Of a stretch of DNA of 64,000 bases, positions 1 through 8,698 are shown piece by piece. Position 1 is the stretch's first letter. Each line of letters opens with the position of its first letter. Source of the DNA: HdN1 sp052035295 (GTDB lineage: Bacteria; Pseudomonadota; Gammaproteobacteria; Pseudomonadales; Ketobacteraceae); the NCBI GenBank assembly GCA_052035295.1, contig JBPOHS010000114.1, positions 1 to 64,000 of the forward strand. Direction: 5' to 3'. A model generated the notes under the pieces. The model searched no databases. It was given only the letters and a program-made list of their open reading frames with translations, and was not told where the DNA came from. Position numbers and translations under genes: made by a program.

Positions 1-1143
1 GAACTGCGGCAACACCTTGCGCAAATCGGATTCCGCGTTTTTCAGCATCGATGAAACAGCGCGATTCATGTACACGATATTGCCATTCTTGTCGGCGATC
101 ATCGTGTTGTTGCTTGCGGTATCAAGCGCTTGCTTCACGCGCAGGGTTTCTTCCGATTTCTTGCGCTCGATATCAGATTGACGCACTTCCAGGGTGCGAT
201 TCTTCCACTCGATGACGGTGCCCTGGCGACCACCGTTCGCATCGATCACCGGCGTTGCAATCAAGCTGAAACTCAACTCCCCGATCTTGATATCGGCGCG
301 ATGCGGCTCGGTCAGGGTGGCCAGCAAATTGCGTTGATGGGACGGGTTCTTATGGAAAATATCGATATTTTGACCGACCAGACGGCCAGCATCAAACGCC
401 GGAATATGATTTTTCAGTTCGGGCTCAACCTCGCGCAGCATACGTGAGACCGAATCATTCATGTAAATGATCGAGCAATCGTTGTCGGCCAGCATGACAT
501 TGGTATCACAAATTGTCAGTGCAGCGGCGATACGTGCATTGTCTGCAGCGGCTTTTTCCTGCTGCTCGCGCAAGGCGTTTTGCTCCGTGTGGTCGTACCA
601 CTCGATGACAGTACCAATACGCTGGCGGGTCTCATTGAACAGAGGTGTCGCCACCAGGCCAAACGTGAGCCCGGCGACCTTGATTTCGGTTTTGTAGGTA
701 GTCTTCAAAGCTTCGATCAATTTGCGCTGATGCGAAGGATTGGCATGGAAAACATCGACATTGATGCCCACCAGATTATCGGCACGGAATCCCGGGATAA
801 CTTGCTGCAACGCCGCCTGATTGCGCTCGAACATCTGACGAATCGGGCCATTCAAAAAGGTCATGCGAAGATTGTTGTCGGCAATCATGACATTGGCCTG
901 GCAGACATCCATCGCCTTGAGAATGCGATCGGTGGGATCTTTCTTCAGCATCAGAAACAACACATATCCGCTGAAAACCAGCAAGCCACCACAGATCAGT
1001 GCCATACCGAGAACTGAACCGCCCTGCTGGGCCAGACTGAAGCGTACATGGTCCGAGACGCCGGCAATTCCCACGATAAATGCCAGCACTGGCAGCAAGG
1101 CTGCTGCCAGGATTTTCTGTTGGTAGGTGAAAGATGCAAACAT
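1..1143 (-). CDS. PAS-repeat methyl-accepting chemotaxis protein, 3' end outside window
   Basis: The minus-strand frame is open from an ATG at 1143 to the left edge (381 residues), so the gene is partial. Two hydrophobic segments near the N terminus (about residues 10-29 and 42-66) are followed by tandem PAS-like repeats starting near residues 75, 190 and 330. Repeats 1 and 2 both carry an FHxNPSHQR motif (near residues 130 and 266), and each of the three has an N-x-M-[IL]-A-D segment, so the repeats arose by duplication. This layout is known from PAS-containing chemoreceptors, whose signalling domain would lie beyond the edge. It follows cheA-cheW in the same direction, 26 bases after cheW, so it is probably the cognate receptor. 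The signalling domain itself is not visible, so a PAS-type sensor of another class cannot be excluded. Confidence 0.75.
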   Translation of the reverse strand, partial: MFASFTYQQKILAAALLPVLAFIVGIAGVSDHVRFSLAQQGGSVLGMALICGGLLVFSGYVLFLMLKKDPTDRILKAMDVCQANVMIADNNLRMTFLNGPIRQMFERNQAALQQVIPGFRADNLVGINVDVFHANPSHQRKLIEALKTTYKTEIKVAGLTFGLVATPLFNETRQRIGTVIEWYDHTEQNALREQQEKAAADNARIAAALTICDTNVMLADNDCSIIYMNDSVSRMLREVEPELKNHIPAFDAGRLVGQNIDIFHKNPSHQRNLLATLTEPHRADIKIGELSFSLIATPVIDANGGRQGTVIEWKNRTLEVRQSDIERKKSEETLRVKQALDTASNNTMIADKNGNIVYMNRAVSSMLKNAESDLRKVLPQF

Positions 1144-1169
1144 CAGAAGTGGCTCCGGGTGAGTATGCC

Positions 1170-1709
1170 TCAAAGCAGATCGCTTGCGGTCACGACATGA
1201 ATGTCTTCCAGGTTGTCCGAGCCAAGCAATTCATTGATATCGAGCAGGATCACCATTTTGCTGTCAACGTTGACAAGACCCTTGATATAGGACGTGTTGA
1301 CATGATCGCCGAGATCCGGCGCGCCGCGCATTTCCTCGACCGACAGACTGTAAACGTCACTGACCGCATCCACTACGATGCCCATGATGCGGTTGCCTCT
1401 TCTGGATTCGACCCGCATGACAATGACCACGGTCATCGGGCCATAGTCAACGTTGTCGAGGCCAAAGCGCAAACGCAAATCAATGATGGGCACAATGGTG
1501 CCGCGCAAATTGATAACGCCTTTGACATGGGCGGGGGAATTCGGAATAGGAGTAACAGACTCCCAGCCGCGAATTTCCTGCACCGTCAGGATATCAACAC
1601 CGTATTCCTCGCCCGCCATGATGAACGTCAGGAATTGTTCCGCAACAGAATTGACGTTGAGGCTCTTTTCGGCCTGATTTTTTTCATGCGATTCGACGGT
1701 AAGTGTCAT
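1170..1709 (-). CDS. cheW: Chemotaxis adaptor CheW
   Basis: A 179-residue CheW-domain protein that couples receptors to the CheA kinase. After a short acidic and polar N-terminal tail the chain shows the CheW beta-barrel signature: EYGVDILTVQEI, then PNSPAHVKGVINLRG followed by PIIDLRLRFG, and a late ILLDINELL strand. The ATG at 1709 has a GGAG ribosome site seven bases upstream. It starts 15 bases after cheA ends and precedes the PAS receptor, so the three genes are probably co-transcribed. Confidence 0.93.
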   Translation of the reverse strand: MTLTVESHEKNQAEKSLNVNSVAEQFLTFIMAGEEYGVDILTVQEIRGWESVTPIPNSPAHVKGVINLRGTIVPIIDLRLRFGLDNVDYGPMTVVIVMRVESRRGNRIMGIVVDAVSDVYSLSVEEMRGAPDLGDHVNTSYIKGLVNVDSKMVILLDINELLGSDNLEDIHVVTASDLL

Positions 1710-1724
1710 GAGTAGACTCCAGCT

Positions 1725-3818
1725 TCAAGCAGCCCTGTCGCGATTTTTGACCAGGCGCAAATTGGTATGTTTCTGGTGATGAATACCCGCCATGCGAATC
1801 AGGTCGGTGATTTCCAGAATCAGCGAAACCGTGCCATCGCCCAGAATCGTTGCACCCGAGATTCCATCTACCTTTCGATAGTTGCTTTCCATGCTCTTGA
1901 TGACAACTTGTTGTTGACCCAGCAGATCATCGACAACAACAGCGACTTTTTCCGCTCCCACCTCCACCACGACAAACAGATTGTCGGCGAGATCACGGGA
2001 AAGCGGTTCAATGCCAAAAATGTCCCAAAGCTTCACGATGGGAATGTACTCTTCCCGAAGACGCAGCACATCGCAACCACCGGCCACATGATTGACCAGT
2101 TCTGGTCGAGCCTGCATGGATTCGACGATGGAAATCAACGGAATGATGTAAACCTGATGTCCGACCTGTATGAGCTGACCATCGAGAATTGCCAGCGTCA
2201 GCGGCAAACGGATAGTGAACTTCGTACCTTTGCCCAACTCGGAATGCACCTCAATGGAGCCGTTAAGCTCCTGGATGTTGCGGCGTACGACATCCATCCC
2301 GACGCCACGACCAGACACATCTGTCACTGCATCAGCGGTGGAAAAGCCCGGTTGAAAGATGAGTTCGTTGATCTGATCCTGCGTCAGCAATTCGTGGTCC
2401 TGAATAATGCCGTTCTTGATGGCCTTGGCCCGGATCTTGTCAGCGTTGAGACCGCGTCCGTCATCAAACACCTCGATGACAATGCTTCCACCCTGATGAA
2501 ACGCGTTAAGCGTGATGATGCCTGTATCGGATTTTCCTGCGGCGATACGCTCGTCTGGCGTTTCCAACCCATGGTCTAGCGAATTGCGCACAAGGTGCAC
2601 CAGGGGATCTCCGATTCGCTCCATGACGGTCTTATCCAGCTCGGTTTGCTCGCCCTGGATGTGTATCTCGACTTTCTTTCCGAGCTGTCGCGACAAATCA
2701 CGCGCCATGCGGGGGAAACGTGAAAACGAAAAATTGATGGGAAGCATGCGGATACGCATGACACTTTCCTGCAACTCACGGGTGTTATGCTCGAGTTGCG
2801 CCAGCCCTTCCTGCAATTTTGCCAGCTTGCCCGGATCAAATTCGCTGCCGATCTGACTGAGCATGGACTGGGTAATGACCAGCTCGCCCACGAGATTGAC
2901 CAACGAATCGATCTTGTCGGTGCTGACACGAATCGATGCGGCTTCGACGTGTTTGAATTTGTCTTTGGATGTTTCCTCGTCGGCCTTTTTGGCAACCGCT
3001 GTATCTACCACGGCCGTCGTTGCAACGGGAACACTTGCCAACTCATTCTTTGGCGATAGCAGATTCGCGGCAGGTGTCGATTTTGCGGTTTCCGCTGGCG
3101 ATGACAGGTTTTCGCACACCACCTCGGATTCATCAACGACCCATTCAAACACTTCGCGAATTTTTGCTTCGGTAGCATCGGTGTCGAGCTGCAATTCCCA
3201 ACAGAAGTAGCAGCTCTCGGGATTCAGTGCTGAAAACTCGGGCAAACGATCCAGAAACACTACCGATTGCAGTGTGCCCAGTTCCGCCAGTTCACGAAAC
3301 ATGCGCGCCGGTTCATTACCGGTTTGCAGAATATTGGGCCCGGGAACAAATCGCACACGCCACCGCTTCAGTCCGGACGCGGGCGGATTATCCGCCGCAG
3401 CAGCGGCCTTTGGTGCAGACGATTGCCCATCCTGCTCCAGGATGGCATTGAACTGTTTCTGCAATTCATGTGACACCTTGGTGTCGCACTTTTGCCCATT
3501 TTGCAGATCAGTCAACATCGAACGCAGGCAATCTACCGATTCCAGGAACAAATCAATGTGCTGCTGTTCTATTGCACGTCGCCCATCCCTGATCTGGTCA
3601 AGCAAGGTCTCGAGCACATGGGTAAACTCGGTCACATCGGTGAAGCCGAAGGTACCGCTCCTTCCCTTGATCGAATGCGCAGCGCGAAAAATGGTGTTGA
3701 TCACCTCTTTGTCGGGGCTGCCGCAATCCATTTCGAGCAGGCTTGCTTCCATGACTTGCAAGCCTTCGAAACTTTCCTCGTAAAAGACCTGGTGAAACTG
3801 ACTCAGATCGATGGCCAT
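1725..3818 (-). CDS. cheA: Chemotaxis histidine kinase CheA
   Basis: A 697-residue CheA. The N-terminal phosphotransfer domain has the RAAHSIKGRSGTFGF motif with phospho-accepting His48. A region at about 150-245 stands where the CheY-docking P2 domain lies and resembles it only loosely. The dimerisation helices (about 290-360) are followed by the ATPase domain with the N box HLVRNSLDHGLE, the G1 motif DDGRG and the G2 region SGRGVGMDVV, and the chain ends in a CheW-like P5 domain. All kinase motifs look intact. It begins 6 bases after the CheY-like gene. It would phosphorylate that regulator in response to receptors bridged by CheW. Confidence 0.95.
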   Translation of the reverse strand: MAIDLSQFHQVFYEESFEGLQVMEASLLEMDCGSPDKEVINTIFRAAHSIKGRSGTFGFTDVTEFTHVLETLLDQIRDGRRAIEQQHIDLFLESVDCLRSMLTDLQNGQKCDTKVSHELQKQFNAILEQDGQSSAPKAAAAADNPPASGLKRWRVRFVPGPNILQTGNEPARMFRELAELGTLQSVVFLDRLPEFSALNPESCYFCWELQLDTDATEAKIREVFEWVVDESEVVCENLSSPAETAKSTPAANLLSPKNELASVPVATTAVVDTAVAKKADEETSKDKFKHVEAASIRVSTDKIDSLVNLVGELVITQSMLSQIGSEFDPGKLAKLQEGLAQLEHNTRELQESVMRIRMLPINFSFSRFPRMARDLSRQLGKKVEIHIQGEQTELDKTVMERIGDPLVHLVRNSLDHGLETPDERIAAGKSDTGIITLNAFHQGGSIVIEVFDDGRGLNADKIRAKAIKNGIIQDHELLTQDQINELIFQPGFSTADAVTDVSGRGVGMDVVRRNIQELNGSIEVHSELGKGTKFTIRLPLTLAILDGQLIQVGHQVYIIPLISIVESMQARPELVNHVAGGCDVLRLREEYIPIVKLWDIFGIEPLSRDLADNLFVVVEVGAEKVAVVVDDLLGQQQVVIKSMESNYRKVDGISGATILGDGTVSLILEITDLIRMAGIHHQKHTNLRLVKNRDRAA

Positions 3819-3824
3819 GACGTA

Positions 3825-4187
3825 TTACCCCAACACTTTCTTGATGGTCGTCAGCAGCTGATCCGGATTGAAAGGTTTGACGATCCATCCCGTCGCGCCA
3901 GCCGACTTGCCTTCGCCTTTCTTGTCAGCGGCAGACTCGGTGGTAAGCATCAAAATCGGGGTGAATTTATAGTTGGGCAGCGCGCGCAGGTGCTTGATCA
4001 GTGTAATGCCATCCATGCGGGGCATATTGACATCTGACAATACCAGGTCGACGGTAGCATTCTGCGCTTTGGCCAATGCATCTTCGCCGTCGACGGCTTC
4101 GATCACCTTGAAACCGGCGCCTTGCAGCGTGAAGCTGACCATCTGTCTCATTGACGCACTATCGTCTACTGCGAGTATTGTGGGCAT
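3825..4187 (-). CDS. CheY-like single-domain response regulator
   Basis: A 120-residue receiver domain with nothing attached. The acidic pair Asp8-Asp9, phospho-acceptor Asp52 (in SDVNMPRMDG), Thr82 and Lys104 are all present, so it should be phosphorylated by the adjacent CheA. It sits between the STAS gene and cheA. Its sequence is typical of the CheY proteins encoded in accessory chemotaxis clusters that also contain a STAS protein. The window does not show whether another cheY, outside it, controls the motor, so no numbered symbol is given. Confidence 0.9.
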   Translation of the reverse strand: MPTILAVDDSASMRQMVSFTLQGAGFKVIEAVDGEDALAKAQNATVDLVLSDVNMPRMDGITLIKHLRALPNYKFTPILMLTTESAADKKGEGKSAGATGWIVKPFNPDQLLTTIKKVLG

Positions 4188-4247
4188 ATTGACTCTCCAA
4201 ATGTGATGCTGGCGTTCCTGAGTGGAGTGGTGTTTTTAGGGGAAAGC

Positions 4248-4550
4248 TCATTGAGAATGAATGGGCAAATGCGGCTCCAGTCCCAACAGTCGGGCGTTTG
4301 ACCTGAACGCCTCACTGACTGCGGTGATTCGGACGCTTCGCCCACTCTTCTCGATGGCACGACAAAATGCCACCACAACCTGAAAGCCCGAAGTATCGAT
4401 ACGTTCGACGCCACTGGCATCAATATCGACATTTTCGGTCCGTTGAAGGGATTCCTCGAATTTGCTGTAAACCGCTTCGACGCGGCCAATGTCGATACGC
4501 TCATCCAGCGTCACCAGCCAAGTTGCGACATCCTGTTGGTTGCTACTCAC
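4248..4550 (-). CDS. STAS-domain protein (anti-sigma-factor-antagonist type)
   Basis: A 100-residue protein made of one STAS domain. The motif DTSGFQ, near residue 53, holds the Thr/Ser that is phosphorylated in SpoIIAA-type antagonists. The start is a GTG at 4550 with a GGAG about ten bases upstream. It leads the block STAS, CheY-like, CheA, CheW, receptor and is separated from fliJ by 164 bases, so it may head its own transcript, although I found no convincing sigma-28 or sigma-54 promoter there. STAS proteins in this setting are known in several bacteria, but their role in chemotaxis is poorly defined. Confidence 0.85.
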   Translation of the reverse strand: MSSNQQDVATWLVTLDERIDIGRVEAVYSKFEESLQRTENVDIDASGVERIDTSGFQVVVAFCRAIEKSGRSVRITAVSEAFRSNARLLGLEPHLPIHSQ

Positions 4551-4714
4551 GGAATTGACACTCCGGTGTTATCAATAAACTTAAGGGCACTCAATCATTA
4601 GCATAGTCAGGGTAGGGAAAAACCCAAAAAATTTGCCTGAAAGAATCCTGCATTTTGCAAAAGCGGCCGGGATATCGTGACAGTTATACGCAAGGCGCAT
4701 ACTTGAAGGGAGCG

Positions 4715-5167
4715 TTATAGCTCCTGGCTATTTGAGAGATACAAACGGGTAGACAGCTCGTCGATGATTTTCTGTTCCCGCTTGTCTTCGACTTTCTGCT
4801 CTTCGAGGCGCGCTTTCTCGATCAGTCGCACCATCGTCTGCACATTGGCACTCGCTTCTATCCAGCGCATTTGCTGTGCCTTGAAGCCAGCTTCCTTGAT
4901 GGACACCACTTGGCGTTGACGACCAATCGCGTCATTGAGTTTGACGATAAACAATTGATACGCCATCAAATCCTGGGCGGATTTGTATTGCCCGACACCC
5001 CGCGACGGATCGGCGTAATAGCCTTTGAGATACTGCTCCAGATCGACCAATTGACGCGTGGCCGCCTGCAAGGCCTGTGAGGCAATCGCGAGTTTGCGGG
5101 CTTCATCCTTTAGCTGTTTTTCCCGGAGCGACTTCACTGGCTCCAGACGCTCGGATTTTTTCTTCAC
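4715..5167 (-). CDS. fliJ: Flagellar export chaperone/stalk protein FliJ
   Basis: A 150-residue protein, almost wholly helical and rich in Lys, Glu, Gln and Ala, as expected for the FliJ coiled coil that inserts into the FliI ATPase ring of the flagellar type III export apparatus. Sequence identity in this family is low, so the call rests on length, coiled-coil character and its place right after fliI (51 bases). The start is a GTG at 5167. Unusually, fliK does not follow; a chemotaxis block does. Confidence 0.88.
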   Translation of the reverse strand: MKKKSERLEPVKSLREKQLKDEARKLAIASQALQAATRQLVDLEQYLKGYYADPSRGVGQYKSAQDLMAYQLFIVKLNDAIGRQRQVVSIKEAGFKAQQMRWIEASANVQTMVRLIEKARLEEQKVEDKREQKIIDELSTRLYLSNSQEL

Positions 5168-5218
5168 AATAATGCCCTACGCAACCCCTGTAATTTTAAC
5201 CAGCACCAGAAACACCGA

Positions 5219-6706
5219 TCAGCCTTTGATGCCAAGCACGGTCTGCAACTGCTTGTGGGCATCTTCATACGACACGGCATCGGTAAGCGATTGCGACAGG
5301 AACTTTTTCAGATGTGGCATTTTCTGGATCGACAAGTCGGTCTCGGGATCGCTCCCTTTGACGTAAGCACCGACGCTGATGAGATCCCGACTCTGCTGAT
5401 AACGTGCATACAGACGTTTGAATCCTTGCGCCATTTGCAGATGTTGTGGCGTAACGATCTGCGGCATGGCGCGACTGATGGACGCCTCAATATCAATGGC
5501 CGGATACTGCCCTTCTTCGGCCAAGGCACGCGAAAGCACAATATGGCCATCAAGAATCGCTCGCGCTGCGTCGGCGACCGGATCCTGCACATCGTCGCCC
5601 TCAGTCAGCACGGTATAGAAAGCGGTAATGGAACCGCCGCCTTCCCGGCCATTGCCAGCGCGTTCGACCAATGCTGGCAATTTGGCGAACACGGACGGCG
5701 GATAACCCTTGGTGGCAGGGGGCTCGCCAATCGACAAGGCAATTTCGCGCTGCGCCTGCGCGTAGCGCGTCAACGAATCCATCAGCAACAATACATTCTT
5801 GCCCTGATCGCGAAAGTGCTCCGCGATCGAGGTGGCGAGTACGGCCGCCCGCAAACGCATCAAGGGAGACTCATCGGCTGGCGATGCGACCACGACCGAA
5901 CGCTTCAATCCTTCCTTGCCGAGAATATGCTCGATGAACTCCTTGACCTCCCTGCCCCGCTCACCAATTAGTCCAACCACGGTAATATCAGCGGTAGTGA
6001 ATTTGGTCATCATGCCAAGCAAAACGCTTTTTCCAACACCTGACCCCGCAAACAGCCCCATGCGCTGGCCACGCCCCACGGCCAGCAAGCCGTTGATCGC
6101 CCGCACCCCGACATCCAGCGGTTTGACGATCGGGCTGCGCTGCAAGGGGTTGATGACATCACGCTGCATCGCTTCCGAATCATTCATGTCGAGTGGGCCC
6201 TTGCCATCCAGCGGCATGGCCCGCCCATCGAGCACTCGCCCGAGCAACTGCATACCCACGGGAATGCGTGGCACCGTCTTGAAAGGAATGACACGATCAC
6301 CCGGCTTCAACCCGGTCACGGGTTCAACCGGCATCAAGAAAAGTTTTTCCCCGGAAAACCCGACTACCTCGGCTTCCACATCGCCGACGTCCTGATTGCG
6401 GATAATGCAGTGCCCGCCGACCGGTACCCGACAACCCACCGCTTCCAGTGTCAAACCGACCATGCGTTGAAGTCGGCCTTCTACCGTCGGCGTGGGCGCC
6501 ACCTGCGCAAAACGCACATAGTCTTCCATGCGCGCCGCCAAGGGCTGGCGTTGTGAAAGTCGCTTGTCGACATCACTCAGGTTCAGCGTTTTTGGCTGCG
6601 GCGCCGGACTTGATGTTGCTGGACTGGCTGTCGCCGGCGTCGATGTCGGCGCTGCCGGTCGGGGAGTCGTCTGTACTCGCGGCGCGGGTCTCACGGGTTG
6701 TTTCAC
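5219..6706 (-). CDS. fliI: Flagellum-specific ATPase FliI
   Basis: A 495-residue ATPase of the F1-beta-like FliI/YscN family that energises flagellar protein export. Walker A (GLFAGSGVGKS) and the downstream LLLMDSLTRYAQAQREI segment are intact. The first 40 residues are a Pro/Ala/Thr-rich tail unlike the normal N terminus. The chosen start is a GTG at 6706 with GAGG six bases upstream. The first ATG, at 6529, would remove part of the N-terminal helix shared with other FliI proteins (the LAARMEDY stretch), so an upstream start is needed. With the GTG start the gene overlaps fliH by 134 bases in another frame. Confidence 0.93.
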   Translation of the reverse strand: MKQPVRPAPRVQTTPRPAAPTSTPATASPATSSPAPQPKTLNLSDVDKRLSQRQPLAARMEDYVRFAQVAPTPTVEGRLQRMVGLTLEAVGCRVPVGGHCIIRNQDVGDVEAEVVGFSGEKLFLMPVEPVTGLKPGDRVIPFKTVPRIPVGMQLLGRVLDGRAMPLDGKGPLDMNDSEAMQRDVINPLQRSPIVKPLDVGVRAINGLLAVGRGQRMGLFAGSGVGKSVLLGMMTKFTTADITVVGLIGERGREVKEFIEHILGKEGLKRSVVVASPADESPLMRLRAAVLATSIAEHFRDQGKNVLLLMDSLTRYAQAQREIALSIGEPPATKGYPPSVFAKLPALVERAGNGREGGGSITAFYTVLTEGDDVQDPVADAARAILDGHIVLSRALAEEGQYPAIDIEASISRAMPQIVTPQHLQMAQGFKRLYARYQQSRDLISVGAYVKGSDPETDLSIQKMPHLKKFLSQSLTDAVSYEDAHKQLQTVLGIKG

Positions 6707-7661
6707 CAGAGGCCTCGTTATTCAGCGTGGGTGGTGGGGTGTTAACGGTAGCTGAAGCGTTGACGGTAACTGAAGCGTTAACGGTGGCTGACACATCATC
6801 GGCAGGGGCTTCGGTGTCGTCGCCTGCAAAGGCCGGCACTTCACTGAATACCTGTGCAAGACTGTCACGGGGTGCGGCTTCGTGTTCCAGTGCTGTCGCA
6901 TCCTTGGCGTAGACCTGCTGCAACAAGGCAGCCAGACGTTTTTCGGCGCGCACATCCACGATGGAATCATCCGAATCAATAATGCAACCACCGGGGGTAA
7001 TGGTGCGATGCGCAAGCAGGCGCCACTGGCTTTCCCACTGGTTCAGCTCACGCAACTCCCGTTCAACCACGTCGATATCGGCCGGGTTGAGATGCACGCG
7101 AATACGCTTGGCACCGGGCTGCATGCAATCGAGCGCTTCCTTGACCACGATGCCGATACCAGACGAATCGAGCATCAATTCGCGTCGCACCACATGCGTA
7201 CAAATCGTGGTAACGAGATGCTTGAGTGCGTCTTCAAGTTTTTCATCGTTGGCGGGAATGGGTTCGAGCAGCGTACGGCAAATTTGAGACAGACGCAGAC
7301 TGATGGAGCGTACTTCATCCTGGCCGCTCTTGTAGCCTTCGTCATGTCCCTGCTGAAGTCCCTGCTCCTTGCCTTCGTTGTAGCCACGCTCCTTGCCCTC
7401 TGCATACCCTTCTTCAAAAGCGGCCTGGCGAATGGCTTCGACATCTTCTGCCGTCAGCGGAGCCACGGTTTCTTCGACCGCCGGAACGGCCAGCACCTGC
7501 GAATCCTTGTGCCGGAATTGCGCACCGATGGCAAATTCCTCGCGCTCTTGCGGCGTTTCCATATTGGGCAGCACCCAACGTTCGTAAGCCGACATTTTCT
7601 CGGGGGGAACGTTTCCTTTTCCCTCACTGCTTCCCGGTTTGCCGCCAAACGTGCTCGCCAT
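6573..7661 (-). CDS. fliH: Flagellar assembly protein FliH with long C-terminal tail
   Basis: A 362-residue FliH, the regulator that dimerises and binds FliI in the export apparatus. The central Gly/Glu-rich helix with repeated GxxxG spacing (EGYAEGKERGYNEGKEQG) is the family hallmark, and the following 150 residues match the C-terminal FliH domain. The final 90 or so residues are Ser/Thr/Ala/Asp-rich and of low complexity, which makes it longer than usual FliH proteins of roughly 230-280 residues. The tail includes a three-copy six-residue repeat (TVNAS-like) encoded by 18-base repeats. The start codon overlaps the fliG stop (TAATG), which implies translational coupling. Confidence 0.9.
   Translation of the reverse strand: MASTFGGKPGSSEGKGNVPPEKMSAYERWVLPNMETPQEREEFAIGAQFRHKDSQVLAVPAVEETVAPLTAEDVEAIRQAAFEEGYAEGKERGYNEGKEQGLQQGHDEGYKSGQDEVRSISLRLSQICRTLLEPIPANDEKLEDALKHLVTTICTHVVRRELMLDSSGIGIVVKEALDCMQPGAKRIRVHLNPADIDVVERELRELNQWESQWRLLAHRTITPGGCIIDSDDSIVDVRAEKRLAALLQQVYAKDATALEHEAAPRDSLAQVFSEVPAFAGDDTEAPADDVSATVNASVTVNASATVNTPPPTLNNEASGETTRETRAASTDDSPTGSADIDAGDSQSSNIKSGAAAKNAEPE
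6741..6794 (-). repeat. Three tandem 18-base repeats inside the fliH tail
   Basis: Three head-to-tail imperfect 18-base units (consensus on the plus strand GTTAACGGTAACTGAAGC) lie at 6741-6758, 6759-6776 and 6777-6794. They encode a repeated six-residue unit in the low-complexity C terminus of FliH, just upstream of the fliI start. Copy number could change in frame without disrupting the gene. Confidence 0.85.
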
Positions 7662-8695
7662 TAAATCATCTCTTCACCGCCCTTGCCGCCCAGAGTGATT
7701 TCACCACTCTCAGCCATGCGTCGGGCAATTGCCAGGATTTCTTTTTGCGCCCCTTCCACTTCCGATATTTTGACCGGCCCACGCGATTCAAGATCGTCAC
7801 GGAGCAGTTCGGAGGCGCGTTTGGACATGTTGCCGAATATTTTCTCGCGGACAGATTCATCAGCACCCTTGAGTGCCAGAATCAACACTTCTGACGACAC
7901 TTCACGCAACAAGGTTTGAATACCCTTGTCGTCCACGTCGATCAGGTTGTCAAAGACAAACATGAGATCCTGGATTTGCGCTGCCAGATCCTCATCCACA
8001 TCCTTGATCGATTCCATCAGCGTCGATTCTACCGCCGTATCCAGGAAGTTCATGATATCAGCTGCGCACTTGGTACCGCCCAGATCACGGTTGGACGATG
8101 TTGCCTGCGACGAAAACTGCTTTTCAAGAATATCGTTGAGTTCCTGCAAGGCATGCGGCTGCACGGATTCGAGCGACGCAATACGCAGGATAACGTCGAG
8201 CCTGACGCGCTCTTCGAAATAACCGAGCACCTCCGCCGACTGGTCTGAATCGAGATAGGCAAGCACGATGGCCTGAATCTGGGGGTGCTCAAAACGGATC
8301 ATATCTGCCACCGCGCGTGAATCCATCCAGCGCAGGGTATCAAGACCCGCCGTATTGCCACCGGTAAGAATCCGGTCAATCAGTGCGCCCGCCTTGTCTT
8401 CACCCAGCGCCGTCACCAGCATGCGCTTGATATAACTCTCCGACCCGACGCCCAGCGCTGTTTGCTGCGCGATGACCCCGAGAAATTCAGCAATAACCTT
8501 TTCTACCTGGGCCTTTTCGATGTTTTGCATTTTCGCCATGGCCACCCCGATTTTCTGCACTTCCTTGGGGCCCATGTGCTTGAGTACTTCAGCGGCGTTT
8601 TCTTCACCCAAAGACAAAAGCAGGATCGCGGACTTTTCTATCGGGTCCAGCGACTGCTCTCCGCCTTTCTTGTCTGCTGCCTTGTTGTCGGCCAT
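7661..8695 (-). CDS. fliG: Flagellar motor switch protein FliG
   Basis: A 344-residue FliG of normal length, part of the rotor C ring that carries torque and controls rotation sense. Visible hallmarks are SAILLLSLGEENAAEVLKHM at the N terminus, the EHPQIQAIVLAYL segment in the middle domain, the MFVFDNL segment and the C-terminal charged helix with DDLESRGPVKISEVE. It lies 3 bases after fliF and overlaps fliH by one base, within the fliEFGHIJ operon. Confidence 0.97.
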   Translation of the reverse strand: MADNKAADKKGGEQSLDPIEKSAILLLSLGEENAAEVLKHMGPKEVQKIGVAMAKMQNIEKAQVEKVIAEFLGVIAQQTALGVGSESYIKRMLVTALGEDKAGALIDRILTGGNTAGLDTLRWMDSRAVADMIRFEHPQIQAIVLAYLDSDQSAEVLGYFEERVRLDVILRIASLESVQPHALQELNDILEKQFSSQATSSNRDLGGTKCAADIMNFLDTAVESTLMESIKDVDEDLAAQIQDLMFVFDNLIDVDDKGIQTLLREVSSEVLILALKGADESVREKIFGNMSKRASELLRDDLESRGPVKISEVEGAQKEILAIARRMAESGEITLGGKGGEEMI

Positions 8696-8698
8696 TAC

